Shown: positions 46,084-57,045 of the stretch, piece after piece | How the letters are laid out: every line of letters starts with the position of its first letter | Numbering within the stretch: the stretch's first letter is position 1 | NCBI RefSeq assembly: GCF_000237925.1 | Contig: NC_031495.1 | Span: 13,589,749-13,653,748, forward strand | DNA: 64,000 nucleotides | Source of the DNA: Schistosoma mansoni | Lineage: Eukaryota > Platyhelminthes > Trematoda > Strigeidida > Schistosomatidae | Direction: 5' to 3' | Notes under the pieces: model-generated | Seen by the model: the letters and a program-made list of their open reading frames with translations, nothing else | The model's database searches: none | What the model was told of the DNA's origin: nothing | Translations under genes and position numbers: made by a program

Positions 46084-46194
46084 AGTATTGTTTGTTTGAA
46101 TCTTCCCATTGATGTGCGCATTGCACATATGTCAATAAGAGACTGATCAATTTCAGTCCTGAAAATCAAAGGGAAGATTCAAACAAACAATACT
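46084..46194. repeat. Small terminal-inverted-repeat unit (MITE-like), complete
   Basis: 111 bp with perfect 24-bp inverted ends (AGTATTGTTTGTTTGAATCT...). It lies just upstream of the Sm-alpha-type SINE, an arrangement repeated at 62105-62214. No coding capacity. Confidence 0.8.
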
Positions 46195-47354
46195 GAGTCG
46201 TCCTTTTAATGTTGATCGAATTCGGCTTACCAGTCTGTTATGATAAAGCTGTTAGTCTAAGTCACTTAACATCGATGCATGCACTACGTCGAAATGTTTG
46301 ATGATTGGAGGTATTCGGCAAAAATCATAAACCTCTATTTCTACTATTCAGCACTCGTTAGCAAGGCCTACGTACGGTCTTGAGCAAACTGGCACTTCCT
46401 AAGTGATTTAAACCAATGTCATACAGCTTCATAGTCCAAGACTGTACTACTGAATAGATCAAACAGCTCAATTGTAATATCTTACACTGTAAATACGGGT
46501 ACCACAGATTCCGATTCCATAAAGATAATCAGTCCCCTCAAGACTGCTAGTATGCTTTAAGGAAGAGTGTGAACTAGTACAAAGTCTGGATTCAGTCCCT
46601 TGCCGGCCATCTGGAACCACTTAATCCCTAAACAACTAGTTTTGGATACTTCAGACTTGATAGTTTTCACTTGAACTATCAGTCAAACTAACGTTGGTAA
46701 CAACAAACTCGTATTTCAATGGGTTGAAAACAAATAATTTTATACAGTGGTGTGTTATATGTACTTTATTATAATTTTGACAAGGAGTAAATAGAAATCA
46801 GCTCAATTATTTGTTAAAACATGGTTTTTTAATTATGCACAAGTCACATTATTGATAATATTAAGGTAAGAAAGCGTATACAATTTTCCGTTATTCTATT
46901 CATATTTAGCATAAAAAGCTAGTTCCATTAAGTATTATTTCAAAACATTTTAATAGACAAAAATTTCTCGAAATGTTTCAATATTCTTGTAACTGACTTA
47001 TTTAAGAATGTAAACGTTAATCAATGTAAATTTTATTGATGGAATCTTGATTATAACATTCTTCAGAAAATTGTATTTATAACACTGATTTTCCAATCAT
47101 ACTAGAGAAATTTTTTCACAGATTAATATTCAGAGTGATGTTTTTTGTAAATAACATTGGCATTGGTTATTAATCCTATCGAGATCAGTCTGAAAAGAAA
47201 TGAACATGAAATGAAGAATGACCGAAATAAAAAACGTGATTCGCTAGACTAAATACTTGAACGTTTATAGCCATTTATTCTATGAGTTTATATATATATT
47301 GGCGGGGATCAGCACGTTCATATATCAAATAGGGCACACGCACTCATATACTAT

Positions 47355-47358
<4 letters not shown>

Positions 47359-47395
<37 letters not shown>
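47359..47395. repeat. (AT)n microsatellite
   Basis: About 18 uninterrupted AT units in ADA intron 1. Confidence 0.95.
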
Positions 47396-47397
<2 letters not shown>

Positions 47398-47879
47398 CCT
47401 TCTTTGTGGTACCACCAAAAACCAGCATTTGTTTGATATTTACGGTTGATTGATCACTTAGTATTAACCGACTTCATGTTTATCTGACGCTTACATTTCT
47501 GATCCTATTCTATGAATCAACTTGTGATGCTACCTCAAATCTAAGTGACTTGAAATTGTGTACACTAATTTGAGATCCTAGACAGTTGGAGCCTGAATAA
47601 CTCGGTGGGAACTTCATAGACTATGAAACTAGGTTCAAGTCCTCTAGTGAACACTAGTTTCCTCACTATCACAAGTACACTACTGACGAGTGCCAAATGG
47701 CACAAAACCTAGGTTCATGATTTCCCGTCGTTCACTCGACATTTGTTCAATCTTAAGATAACTTTGACAAGTTAAGATTTCTCACACTTTATAAACCATT
47801 TGTATAATTATTTTCTTGTATTAGGAAGATATAAATTCATATGAGTAATTTCTTGCCCACTGAATAAATTTTTATCTAT

Positions 47880-48010
47880 CCGAACTCAGTAACTAAGTGG
47901 ATAACCTATTTGTGTTCAGAGCGATTGGTATTGAATTTAGCCCTTAGTGCGAACGTCGACCATATAATGCAAATACATCTTGTCGATGAGTACCAAGCAG
48001 AACAAAAGAT
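47880..48010 (+). repeat. Decayed Sm-alpha-like SINE
   Basis: AACTCAGTAACTAAGTGGATAAC matches the SINE A-box region. TACATCTTGTCGATGAG (about 47970) recalls the hammerhead start. The rest is too diverged to align. Confidence 0.45.
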
Positions 48011-48359
48011 GTTTCTTGCATTCCATTGTAAGCTACAATTGAAATATACTTTGGACGCGTAACTAAAATGCTGCATCAAGACATGTGTTCAGGATGCACA
48101 TATACCACAAGAAACTGATCAGTCACAGTCCTGAATATCGAAAAGGAGACAGTGCAATATCTAATTTTATTTATTTGCTATGAATAAATGAGTCGAAAAA
48201 CGTCAAAAATTCAAATTTTTACTCATTAGGATATCACAAATTTATCATTATTTAGTTATTAATTCTCATTGTTTAAATATTTAATGATGCTAATTAGTTT
48301 ATTTTCTTGTCTATTTCGCGATCTACCCCTTTCTATTCACATCAAATCTGTTTAATCAG

Positions 48360-48648
48360 GAGGTTTTGGCACGTATTTGTGATGAGTTTGTTGAAGATTG
48401 TGTAAAACGCGGTGGTTTATGTTATGTGGAAACAAGATACTGTCCATTTCTGTTAACTGATTCTAAATGCGGCGCAGAAGAAGTATTAAAAACAATTTTA
48501 GATGCACTTAACAGAGCTAGCGAAAAGCACAAAATAGAAGTTCGTTCTATTTTATCAATTATGAGACATATGCCTGAGACAGCTAAAGAAACATTAGACT
48601 TAGCTAAAAATTATCAACCACATGGAGTTGTTGCAATTGATATTGCAG
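48360..48648 (+). CDS. ADA: Adenosine deaminase, exon 2
   Basis: Residues 75-170 plus the first base of codon 171. The acceptor is TAATCAG in phase 0. EFVEDCVKRGGLCYVETRYCPFLL aligns with human [36 protein letters not shown] matches ARSILCCMRHQPN, and VVAIDIAGD spans the split codon into exon 3. A 4.9 kb intron separates it from exon 1. Confidence 0.93.
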
Positions 48649-48704
48649 GTTAGTGGGCTTGTTCTTATTTTGTTGTTATATGTATGGTATATTTTTATCT
48701 TTAA

Positions 48705-49290
48705 ATGTTTAACTGTAAAAAGGACGACTGGCTGAGCAGTTCTGAGGTTAGCCTCAGAATACTAGGTATTGATAGTAAATGGATTTATGGAGGAGCAAAT
48801 GTGCGTCGACTGAAGTGTTCAGGATATGTCTCATGTTTGCCCAACCACCGTCTACCTCGGTGCGAGATGTTTGCTGGTGTAGAAATTTGTTGGAAGAAGG
48901 ATAGTGACACCTAATTTAAGAGCTGACATCGAGTGGTAAAGTAAATGACTGTTAAACAAGGATATGTTGGTAGTTGCAGAATGCCAGGTTGAGGTCCTTG
49001 AGATTATCGTAACGGGTGGTTGGAAATCGTGGGTGACATTACCCGTAATCAGTTACAACCGCGCTGATAAATTTACTCTTTGTTTTTCCCTAGATCTAGA
49101 AATTTGAAATTATCTTAAACTTTTCATTTTGATAATTCATTCTTTTTCCAATCATATTGTCTATGCTTAATCTTTCCTACGACCACCAGTATTATTAATA
49201 TTTCCACTACTCCGGCATTTGTCTTTATAATTTCATCTCACTAAATTAGTTTTGTATGGAAACTTGAACTGATCATATATATCCCAGTCT
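48705..49290 (+). mobile_element. RTE-like LINE 3' fragment, decayed
   Basis: WIYGGANVRRLKCSGYVSCLPNHRLPRCEMFAGVEICWKK is a degraded copy of the ANVRRLKWLGHVLRMPNHRLPRRAM region of the 23.6 kb family. A TC-rich trailer follows, ending near GGAAACTTGAACTGATC. It lies directly behind ADA exon 2, in sense. Confidence 0.7.
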
Positions 49291-52047
49291 CTATTCTTCC
49301 TATGATTAAATAATAATTCTTAATGACGGGTTCGATGCAAGCTATTTGAAATTCGTCATCTATCAAATGTTATTCTAGAACTTCCAAACAGTAATCACTT
49401 ATAATTCAAATCATGATCAATTGAAGTTTTACAATATTTATGAAGTCTTTTTAATTGATAGATATTATTACTTCGGAAAATTCCAATTCAACTACCTAAT
49501 AAATCATGTTAACAGATGGATTTTCAAAAAGTATAAGTAATTAGTTTTTATACCTTTCAGAAACATTCCATTTATCTTCCATAAATTATAATTAATCTTC
49601 TATTGATCAAAACGATAGCATTCCAGATATCTTACCAACTACATTTATAGCTTGAGATTAGATGTTTAAATTAATTACAAAGTACTATTGTACAGCTCAT
49701 ATGAAATGAATATTCACAGAGAGTATATTTTATTCCGACCTTTTTCTTTATTTATTAAATACAATCAGTAATCTATTGTTCCCACATAGTTTGGTCACGT
49801 GCAATGATATACTATCAACATCGATTTAATCTCAAGATATCATATAAAGAGTAGCTATGTATGAGGAGTATCATCAAAGGATACACGACTAACCAATCTT
49901 CGAGTTATCGTCAAATTAATAATGCGATCCTAAATGCTCACAAAGATCATTCAATGTATTACGTTTTAAACTATTATTGAGCCAAATAAACCTAATGACT
50001 GGCTCTCTGCTTGATTTCGAATAAACTAAAGCAATCTGTAGAAAATAACGAGATCAACATATGTACTCTCTGACGATTATTGGTGGGACACAACGAAAAC
50101 CTATAGTATGCCATTGAATGAATCATTGATGTTCTTAATTACTCAACATAGAATAAAGTACCATCGGTTCATCTTGCATCTGGAGAGTGAGTTGACTGAT
50201 GATGAGTTTAAAGAAGTCGTAAACCATTATTGTATGTTCTTGGTGATACATCTTAATGAAAAAATAATGGATTTTTGTCCATTTTCCTAAGGAACTATTT
50301 CAGATTGTTGTGAATATTCCCAGATAGATAAAAACAATAATCATTTACGACCTTTGTTACTCAGTAGTAATAATGGTAATGATATGAATAAACTGTTCCG
50401 TCGATTGATTTAGCCTAATTAGTTAACAATTTACAAATGGTACTCAACTAAGCATTGTCACCAAGCTGCCTAGAACTTAAAAACTGTCAGAACTTCATAA
50501 ATTAGTTAAATTGGATGTTGATTCATAAGGAACCTAGCAGTCAAAAGCATAATAACTCATATTCATATTCAAGTTCCAATTAATTGAGTTACAACAGAAT
50601 ATTTAAAATCTAATTGCCGTCAAATTCAAAGTATAACCAAAATTGTATAGGTGAATAGAGTCCAGTTTCATACGTCAAAGCAATCTGTTTGTTAAAATTA
50701 CATGTATAGCACACAAGCCGAATATGTATTTCACTTGTTTGTTGACATGAATAACTCAGACAAAACTTCAATTTTTAAAATAATCAAAATGAACTAAGTT
50801 AAAACTTTTATAAATAAAATTCCCATATAATATTCAAAAATAAGGAATATTTGAGCGAACAACCGTTTTCAATAACTTCGTCTATAGTCATTGTGATATT
50901 TTAAAAAGGCCAAAATAGGGTATTCATTAATGGATTCGATAATGTTCTATGTTAAAAATGGTGAACTTTGGCATCTGTCACGACATAAATACTTCAAAAT
51001 AGTGTCATTTGTAATTTAGAAAGATCATTTAATAAAGGTTAGGATGCTTCGTTATAAAGTGTCAAGTTATAATCAGCATAGTAATAATGACAAACTAAAT
51101 CGTGTGAATCAAATGCATAGTAGGAGAATTTCGTCTGGTGAATCGAGATAGGAATAATAGTAACATGTATTGGGACTTATCACTCTGACATATCTACATC
51201 TCACTGTTGATGTTCACACTGAGACAAACCAACTACCTATCGCTTTAGACTCCAACACTATCCACTATGTTACTAAGCTCAATTAGCCACTAGGTAGATA
51301 ATGAATATGATGAGTTATTTAAATACCTTTGAATTAGTACCCACTAAAGCTATTACTGTTGTCTAATAAACTCGTAAAGATTTATATGTAACTCTTTAAA
51401 CTGTGTCTTATTAGTCTAAACATAATTTTACTTTGTCAAACATATCGCAGAGTTTCAAACGTTTAACATTTCATTTTTCTTCAATGTAACTACTGTATAT
51501 TATTTGTGATCTGCTTAATTTTCCTTGGATGAAAATATATTGAGAGTATAGTTTGACGCTGACAAATTCTTAGAAAAAACAAGTACCATCTTCTCAGGCC
51601 TAAATAAGTATTTCATTTATTATTCAGTTAGTTAGAAAGACATAAACTCGAATATAAAGTTAGGCTTCAGTATCTTGACAAAATTTCCTTATCCGAAATA
51701 ATTTATAGTTTTGCCAGATTGTATACAGTTGTGTTTAGGCATAAAGCAGTACCGTCAACAGTCATTGGTGTTCAACATTTACGGCACTCATTGAATTAAC
51801 TTATATTGTTGTTACATTTTCTGAGATGTTAATCTTTTATTAGATAGTCCTCTTATTAGTTGTCAATAATTCGATAATAGAAATAATTAGATGAGAATCT
51901 ATTTATTATACGTCTAGTAAACTATTTAGTCTATCATATGGGTCTGACTCGTTTAAACTGGAATATGTCTATGTAGCTTAAATATTGTTTTCCTCTTTTA
52001 AACATTTCTAAATGATTCTCTTTCAAGACGAGAACAATAAAAATTTG
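49291..52047. other. ADA intron 2, mostly featureless
   Basis: AT-rich. A short frame at 50108-50290 shows no similarity I know. Confidence 0.4.
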
Positions 52048-52554
52048 AGTAGAATAATATGGATTCGTGTGATTCTCGTTAATTAATTCTGTAAGTAAAT
52101 TCGAATATTTTTAGTTTAAAATTATGCATGCCATTTGTAGCATACGTACCTACAGATGAAGATCGTTAGAAGTGATTATTTCTTTTATTGTGTTACAGTA
52201 AAGATTCCAATCAAGTTATTAAGATTTGAAACAAATGTTACAAATAAGTACAGTGTACAATATTCTAGAATATCGGTATGTTCATAGAGCTGAACATATA
52301 GTACATTCATAGTTGGATATCCGATGTTATGGAATATTCTTTTGTATATTGTAATCATTTGTAACATTTGTTTCAAATCTTAATAACTTGATTGGAATCT
52401 TTACTGTAACACAATAAAAGAAATAATCACTTCTAACGATCTTCATCTGTAGGTACGTATGCTACAAATGGCATGCATAATTTTAAACTAAAAATATTCG
52501 AATTTACTTACAGAATTAATTAACGAGAATCACACGAATCCATATTATTCTACT
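52048..52554. repeat. Perfect 198-bp inverted repeat with 111-bp loop
   Basis: Arms 52048-52245 and 52357-52554 are exact reverse complements over all 198 positions checked by eye. The loop (52246-52356) has shorter palindromes (GTACAGTGTAC; TGTTCATAGAGCTGAACA) and is itself roughly symmetric. No coding frame, no target duplication and no similarity to other repeats in the window. It ends 110 bp before ADA exon 3. Confidence 0.95.
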
Positions 52555-52664
52555 TGATTCTCCACTGTCGCTCTCTTCAAAATGATTAAGATAGAGTTTC
52601 GGATATATTAATTCACATTTATTACTATTATGACTATTACTATCAATTGTTTGTTGCATCATAG

Positions 52665-52897
52665 GTGATGATTCAGTTTTGAAACATCAACGTGTCCCTG
52701 AAGAAATTGTTCAAACATTTGAAAATGCTAAAAAAGCTAATATTCATCGTACTGTACATGTTGGTGAAAACAGTCCAGCAAGTAGTGTCTATGAGGCAGT
52801 GAATAATCTACATGCTGAACGTATTGGCCATGGATATCACATCTTAGATGATGAAAATGCATATAAGTCTCTACTTGAAGCCGGTGTACACTTTGAA
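52665..52897 (+). CDS. ADA: Adenosine deaminase, exon 3 (catalytic core)
   Basis: Residues 171-248. HRTVHVGE contains zinc ligand His202 and catalytic Glu205 (human His214, Glu217). RIGHGYH contains His226, which positions the attacking water (human His238); the 24-residue spacing is conserved. Acceptor ATAG, donor GTAAGA, phase 0. The acceptor lies 110 nt after the right arm of a perfect 198-bp inverted repeat in the intron. Confidence 0.95.
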
Positions 52898-52984
52898 GTA
52901 AGAATAAGCAACAACACACAACACATTTTATGTATTTTTTCCAAAGAGAAAACACTATTTATTTACACTAAAGTCATGAAACTA

Positions 52985-53195
52985 TCTAAGTTGGACAAGC
53001 ACTGAAAACCTAGGAGCACTGAACAGCCGTTTTATCCTAGTATTGGACTCCTCAGCAGTGAACATCTACAACATCGCACACGGGAATCAAACCCGAGCAT
53101 TCGAGCCCGAGCCCTAACGTCATGGTCGGCGTCCATTGCTTTCAGGTTTTCAGTGGTTGTCTAACTCAGATCGGTTCATGATTTCAATGACATTC
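52985..53195 (-). repeat. SINE pieces in inverted arrangement
   Basis: A reverse-strand SINE (52995-53125) with CTGAGGAG kept but the GAAA block changed is followed by a plus-strand 3' module (53145-53195, TTTTCAGTGGTTGTCTAAC). Confidence 0.6.
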
Positions 53196-53199
53196 AACG

Positions 53200-54740
53200 A
53201 TCTCCACAGCTTCTAACTGATATATTTATTTTCACGTCACTTATAGCATATCATATTGATGGACAGATTATACTGCTTAAAGAATGTTCACTGATTATTG
53301 TTTTGTGGTGCAGTTTAAGATTGATAGATTTTGATTGGAATTTCATACCATGACAAGATCTGTTTATCTCAATGAGTTTTCTTTAAATATTTGGTTTTTA
53401 AGCGAGCAATTTTCCAATTGTTGTTCGTGAAATGAATAAAACCAAAGTCGTCAGTAGAAATATCAAGATAACAAGTATTGCTTGCACTTTCTTATAGTTA
53501 TTTGTGAAGATTAATTCAACTTTGATATCGCTTTTATCATAGATTAATTTTAGTTAGAATGTTACTGAAAAACGGAAGGAGGATTAGACAGTTCTTTCGT
53601 CCTAGTTACAGACTTTTCAATAGTTTGAAGCGGACAATCTTTTCTGAGACTGAACACAAAACTTTCAGGTCTCGTGGCAAGCGCATCATCCTCAGACTAC
53701 TTAACCCCTAATATAATGGTTCGGCTTCCCAGCTTCATTTTTTTAGCAATATAACGCGATATCATCCAATGACGCTAGTGAGTAAGTCATTCACTTTCGA
53801 TATAGTTGAACTCCAACGGTTCATAATTTCTGACTTCTTAGGAATTCCATTCTAGAATAAAACAACTGCTCAATACACTTTGGTTTTAAGCGCTTCCTCA
53901 CTTGCTATCAATTCCATACGAAAACCAACTTTACTTCTAACCAATCTGAACAAATTTATCGACTAATAATTTTTTTCAGAACCAATGTTATTAATACCAG
54001 CTCAAAATGAAATCAGGTCAACTGATTAGTTTAATTGATCCCAAAGTAAACAGGATTCAGCTGAGTGTTTCATAGATGATGGTTAATAATTGTCATAGTT
54101 TGAGAATTATTTTGATTATTTCGGAATACGAACGAAAGAGAGGTCCTCCTGATACGTAATGTGATCATAGAAATCCAGAGAGATCTGATGGCAATACATA
54201 AAATCAATTCAACATTTATAACCCACTTGTAAATGGCGTGAAGAGAAGACTGAACTTTCAGAAAAGCTCTGATATTCCCTAACGAAGTCAGTAATGTGAT
54301 GTAATAGCCCTCTTTGCATTGTAAAAAAAGAACCCAATCAGAGAACGGGCAAGTTCGACATGTAATGTGAATTAAGAGTTATCGAGAATTTTATTGCTCA
54401 TTAAAACTATAAACTGTTAACTAAAGGAGAAAGGCCGGATTATCTGAAATCTTCCTTGCAGGTTTGGAGTTAGCTTCCATTGGATTACCACTCAATATCT
54501 TAATAGTATGTTCTTTTACTAAGCTTGAAGGTCCTTCATCCGTTAAATATGGGATCATGGGTTATTTCATCTCAAGAGATTTTTTAAATGGTATCAATCT
54601 GAGATTGTCTGGCAATTGTATAAATGTTCTCGTAAACTCGCTTAAACCGATAACAATAATGGTAATTATTGGTAAAACTAACAGTAAATTATTTTTTAAG
54701 TGAATGTATGTACCCGTTGACATATAAATTCAAGAGATAG
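53200..54740. other. ADA intron 3, no firm feature
   Basis: A very decayed SINE-like stretch at about 53560-53720 and otherwise AT-rich sequence. No gene. Confidence 0.35.
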
Positions 54741-54747
54741 GTTAAAC

Positions 54748-55082
54748 GAAGAGTTCTCCTTTCGGCGAATTCATTTTCAAAGCTGTACAATCGGAAATAT
54801 GTACTGATTTTTCAAAATGATAACAACTGCAATAATAGTGATAATAAAATCCTGTTTACCATGATAACAATGAGGTAGGATAAACAAATTTATAAAAACG
54901 TAATTTTTACTAGGTAAACTAATAATAATTTTAGTATCTCTTTGTTTATCCTACCTCACTGTTACCATATTCAGCAGAAATTTATTATCACTGTTATTGT
55001 AATTATTATCACTTTGGGAAATGAGTATATAATTCCGATTGTACGATTTTGACAAATGAATTCGTCGAAAAGAGAACTCTTC
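54748..55082. repeat. Diverged long inverted repeat, about 141-bp arms
   Basis: Arms 54748-54888 and 54941-55082 are reverse complements with many mismatches (inner end AGGTAGGATAAACAAA, outer end GAAGAGTTCTC). The loop is 52 bp. It ends 49 bp before ADA exon 4. It is older than the 52 kb repeat and unrelated in sequence. Confidence 0.85.
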
Positions 55083-55131
55083 ATTAAATCAATCTTTCTT
55101 ATTTTAAGTAAGGTATTTATTTATAATTTAG

Positions 55132-55434
55132 GTGTGCCCATCGTCAAGTTTTGTAACTGGTTCCGTTGATGGTCAAAATCCAAACAATCATCCTGTACAT
55201 CGTTTCATTGCGGATAAATTTAATTTCTCCATTAATACCGATGATCCAACATTGACAGAAAGATGGAATTTACAAGAAGCTAAATATTGTATTGAAGAAT
55301 TAGGTATAGCACCTAATCAATTGAATATGGCCAATTATAATGCAGCTATGGCAGCGTTTGTTACCAGTACTGAACGGGAATTTTTAATATCACATATAAA
55401 AATTCGATCAAGAAATAGAATAATTAAAATTTAA
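55132..55434 (+). CDS. ADA: Adenosine deaminase, exon 4 and stop
   Basis: Residues 249-348 with TAA at 55432-55434. VCPSSS after HFE matches human ICPWSS. SINTDDP holds zinc ligand Asp285 and catalytic Asp286 (human Asp295-296). The end, NYNAAMAAFVTSTEREFL, aligns with the human NINAAKSSFL region. The tail is slightly shorter than human. Acceptor ATTTAG, phase 0. An old inverted repeat (54748-55082) fills the intron just before it. Confidence 0.95.
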   Translation: MCPSSSFVTGSVDGQNPNNHPVHRFIADKFNFSINTDDPTLTERWNLQEAKYCIEELGIAPNQLNMANYNAAMAAFVTSTEREFLISHIKIRSRNRIIKI

Positions 55435-56540
55435 TTAGTAACAAAATCAATATTTCATTGAAAATGATTCATTTAAACAAAAAGTAGATGTCGTTTCAAT
55501 CTTAAATATCACGTTTTATATAATATTTTTTCCCCAACAGAACAATGATATTACTCCACCCACTATTCTGACTTGTTATTATGACTTTTGTTTTATTAAA
55601 TTAATTTCAAAGCATTCCATTTTAATTTATTCTTTTTCTTAAGTATCCCTTTTTTGCTTATTAGAACAAGTTTGAAAAATAACTGTGTTGAATTTAAACA
55701 ATTTTTTATTTATTTTAGAGATTAGTGCTAATTGAATGACCAATTTATATGTAGAAAGATATTAGTAGCAGTTTGTAATTTTCCGTGATCGATGTTAAAT
55801 ATTGTAATTGATCAGCTTCTGTTGATGTACATGCATTCTATATGGATTGCTTCGGTATTGCTATTTAGTCAAAAATTTTGATAAGGTTGGAATTGTGGTT
55901 ATCAGTGAAATATGAAACAAACATTCTTTGACCATTTCGCACTCATCAAATGTTTAAATACTCATTTCAATGCTGATTTTCATACTGAGAGTTAAACCTA
56001 GTACACATCACCGAAACTCCAACAAATCATCTACTGAGCTACTCAGTTTGGGTAAACACTAACTTGATCGACGGGTTTAAAGTTATTTTTAGTATTTCTA
56101 TTTTCTCGTTATAAACAACTTCATGCTTGTTGAATAAATTAACATCTACTTAAACTCAGTAGCTCAGTGTATGATCGGTTGATGTCTAAAGCTATGTGTC
56201 TCATTATTAAAATCGAAAATGAAATGAAAATACATCTACGTGATGAGCTTCAAACAAGAGAAAACACTGATAAACACTATTCCAAGTTATAAAATAGATT
56301 GACATTAACAATAGATGAAATAGATGGATTCTATAACACTCAAATGAAATTCGACATATAACGATCTAAGCCTGAAGAGCACGACAGACGTTCGTTATCC
56401 TGTTATGAACTTGGAAATATGGAAATAACTGAATAATTATACAAGAAAATGTGTTCCCCACAACATTAACGTGATACAGACATCACAAAGAAGTTTCCAT
56501 TCGTTATATACAACATGAATATTGATATTATTGTTAATAA
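55435..56540. other. ADA 3' flank with a decayed SINE
   Basis: Contains a diverged Sm-alpha-like SINE at 56155-56270 (ACTCAGTAGCTCAGTG; TACATCTACGTGATGAG). Otherwise AT-rich. Confidence 0.4.
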
Positions 56541-56544
56541 GTGT

Positions 56545-57045
56545 GAACACTTCCAGACTGCTCCCACTCAGGAGAAACTCCCTGTCACAAGCCCAGTTGG
56601 AGAGGAGGGTCGAGTGTACGGCTAGTAACTCCACCTCGTAAAGCAAACTCTGCTAAGGAAACGATAGCCAAAGAAAACTGGTAAAAATTTGTTCTGTTAG
56701 TTGAAGGGTCATTGTGTAGAAAAATTATGACACTTCATAGTGAAAACCAGGGGTCTCCGGAAGTCACAAGAACAACTCCCCTTCTGATAACCAGGAAAAC
56801 AGTAAATAATTGGGATATGTAATGTCCGAACAACGTGCGAGACTGAGGAAGTGCTTTAAATAGCCACAAAATCGAGGAGATACAACCTGAACCATGTTGA
56901 AATAAGTGAGACCTATTAGGTGTAAACGGTAAGGAAAAGTCTGACTTCAGAAAAGATCGAGAAACAATCCTTTCATCATGCAAAGTGGTGCTGGACCTCA
57001 GGAAGAACCGGTACAAAGGATGGACTACTTCCAACCACTTACCGT
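56545..57045 (+). mobile_element. RTE LINE 5' fragment (leader and start of endonuclease), decayed
   Basis: The leader with CAACTCCACCTCGTAAAGC-like text, TCTGCTAAGGAAACG and CCCCTTCTGATAACCAGGAA precedes a broken endonuclease start (NVRTTCETEE, RRYNLNHVEISETYW). This matches the schistosome RTE 5' region. It may be the same family as the 4.1 kb copy. 3' truncated. Confidence 0.65.

Noticed and set aside
50108-50290. 60-codon frame in ADA intron 2
   Set aside because: No similarity, no splice context, unremarkable composition.
56735-57034. 99-codon minus-strand frame
   Set aside because: Antisense shadow of an RTE leader and endonuclease start.
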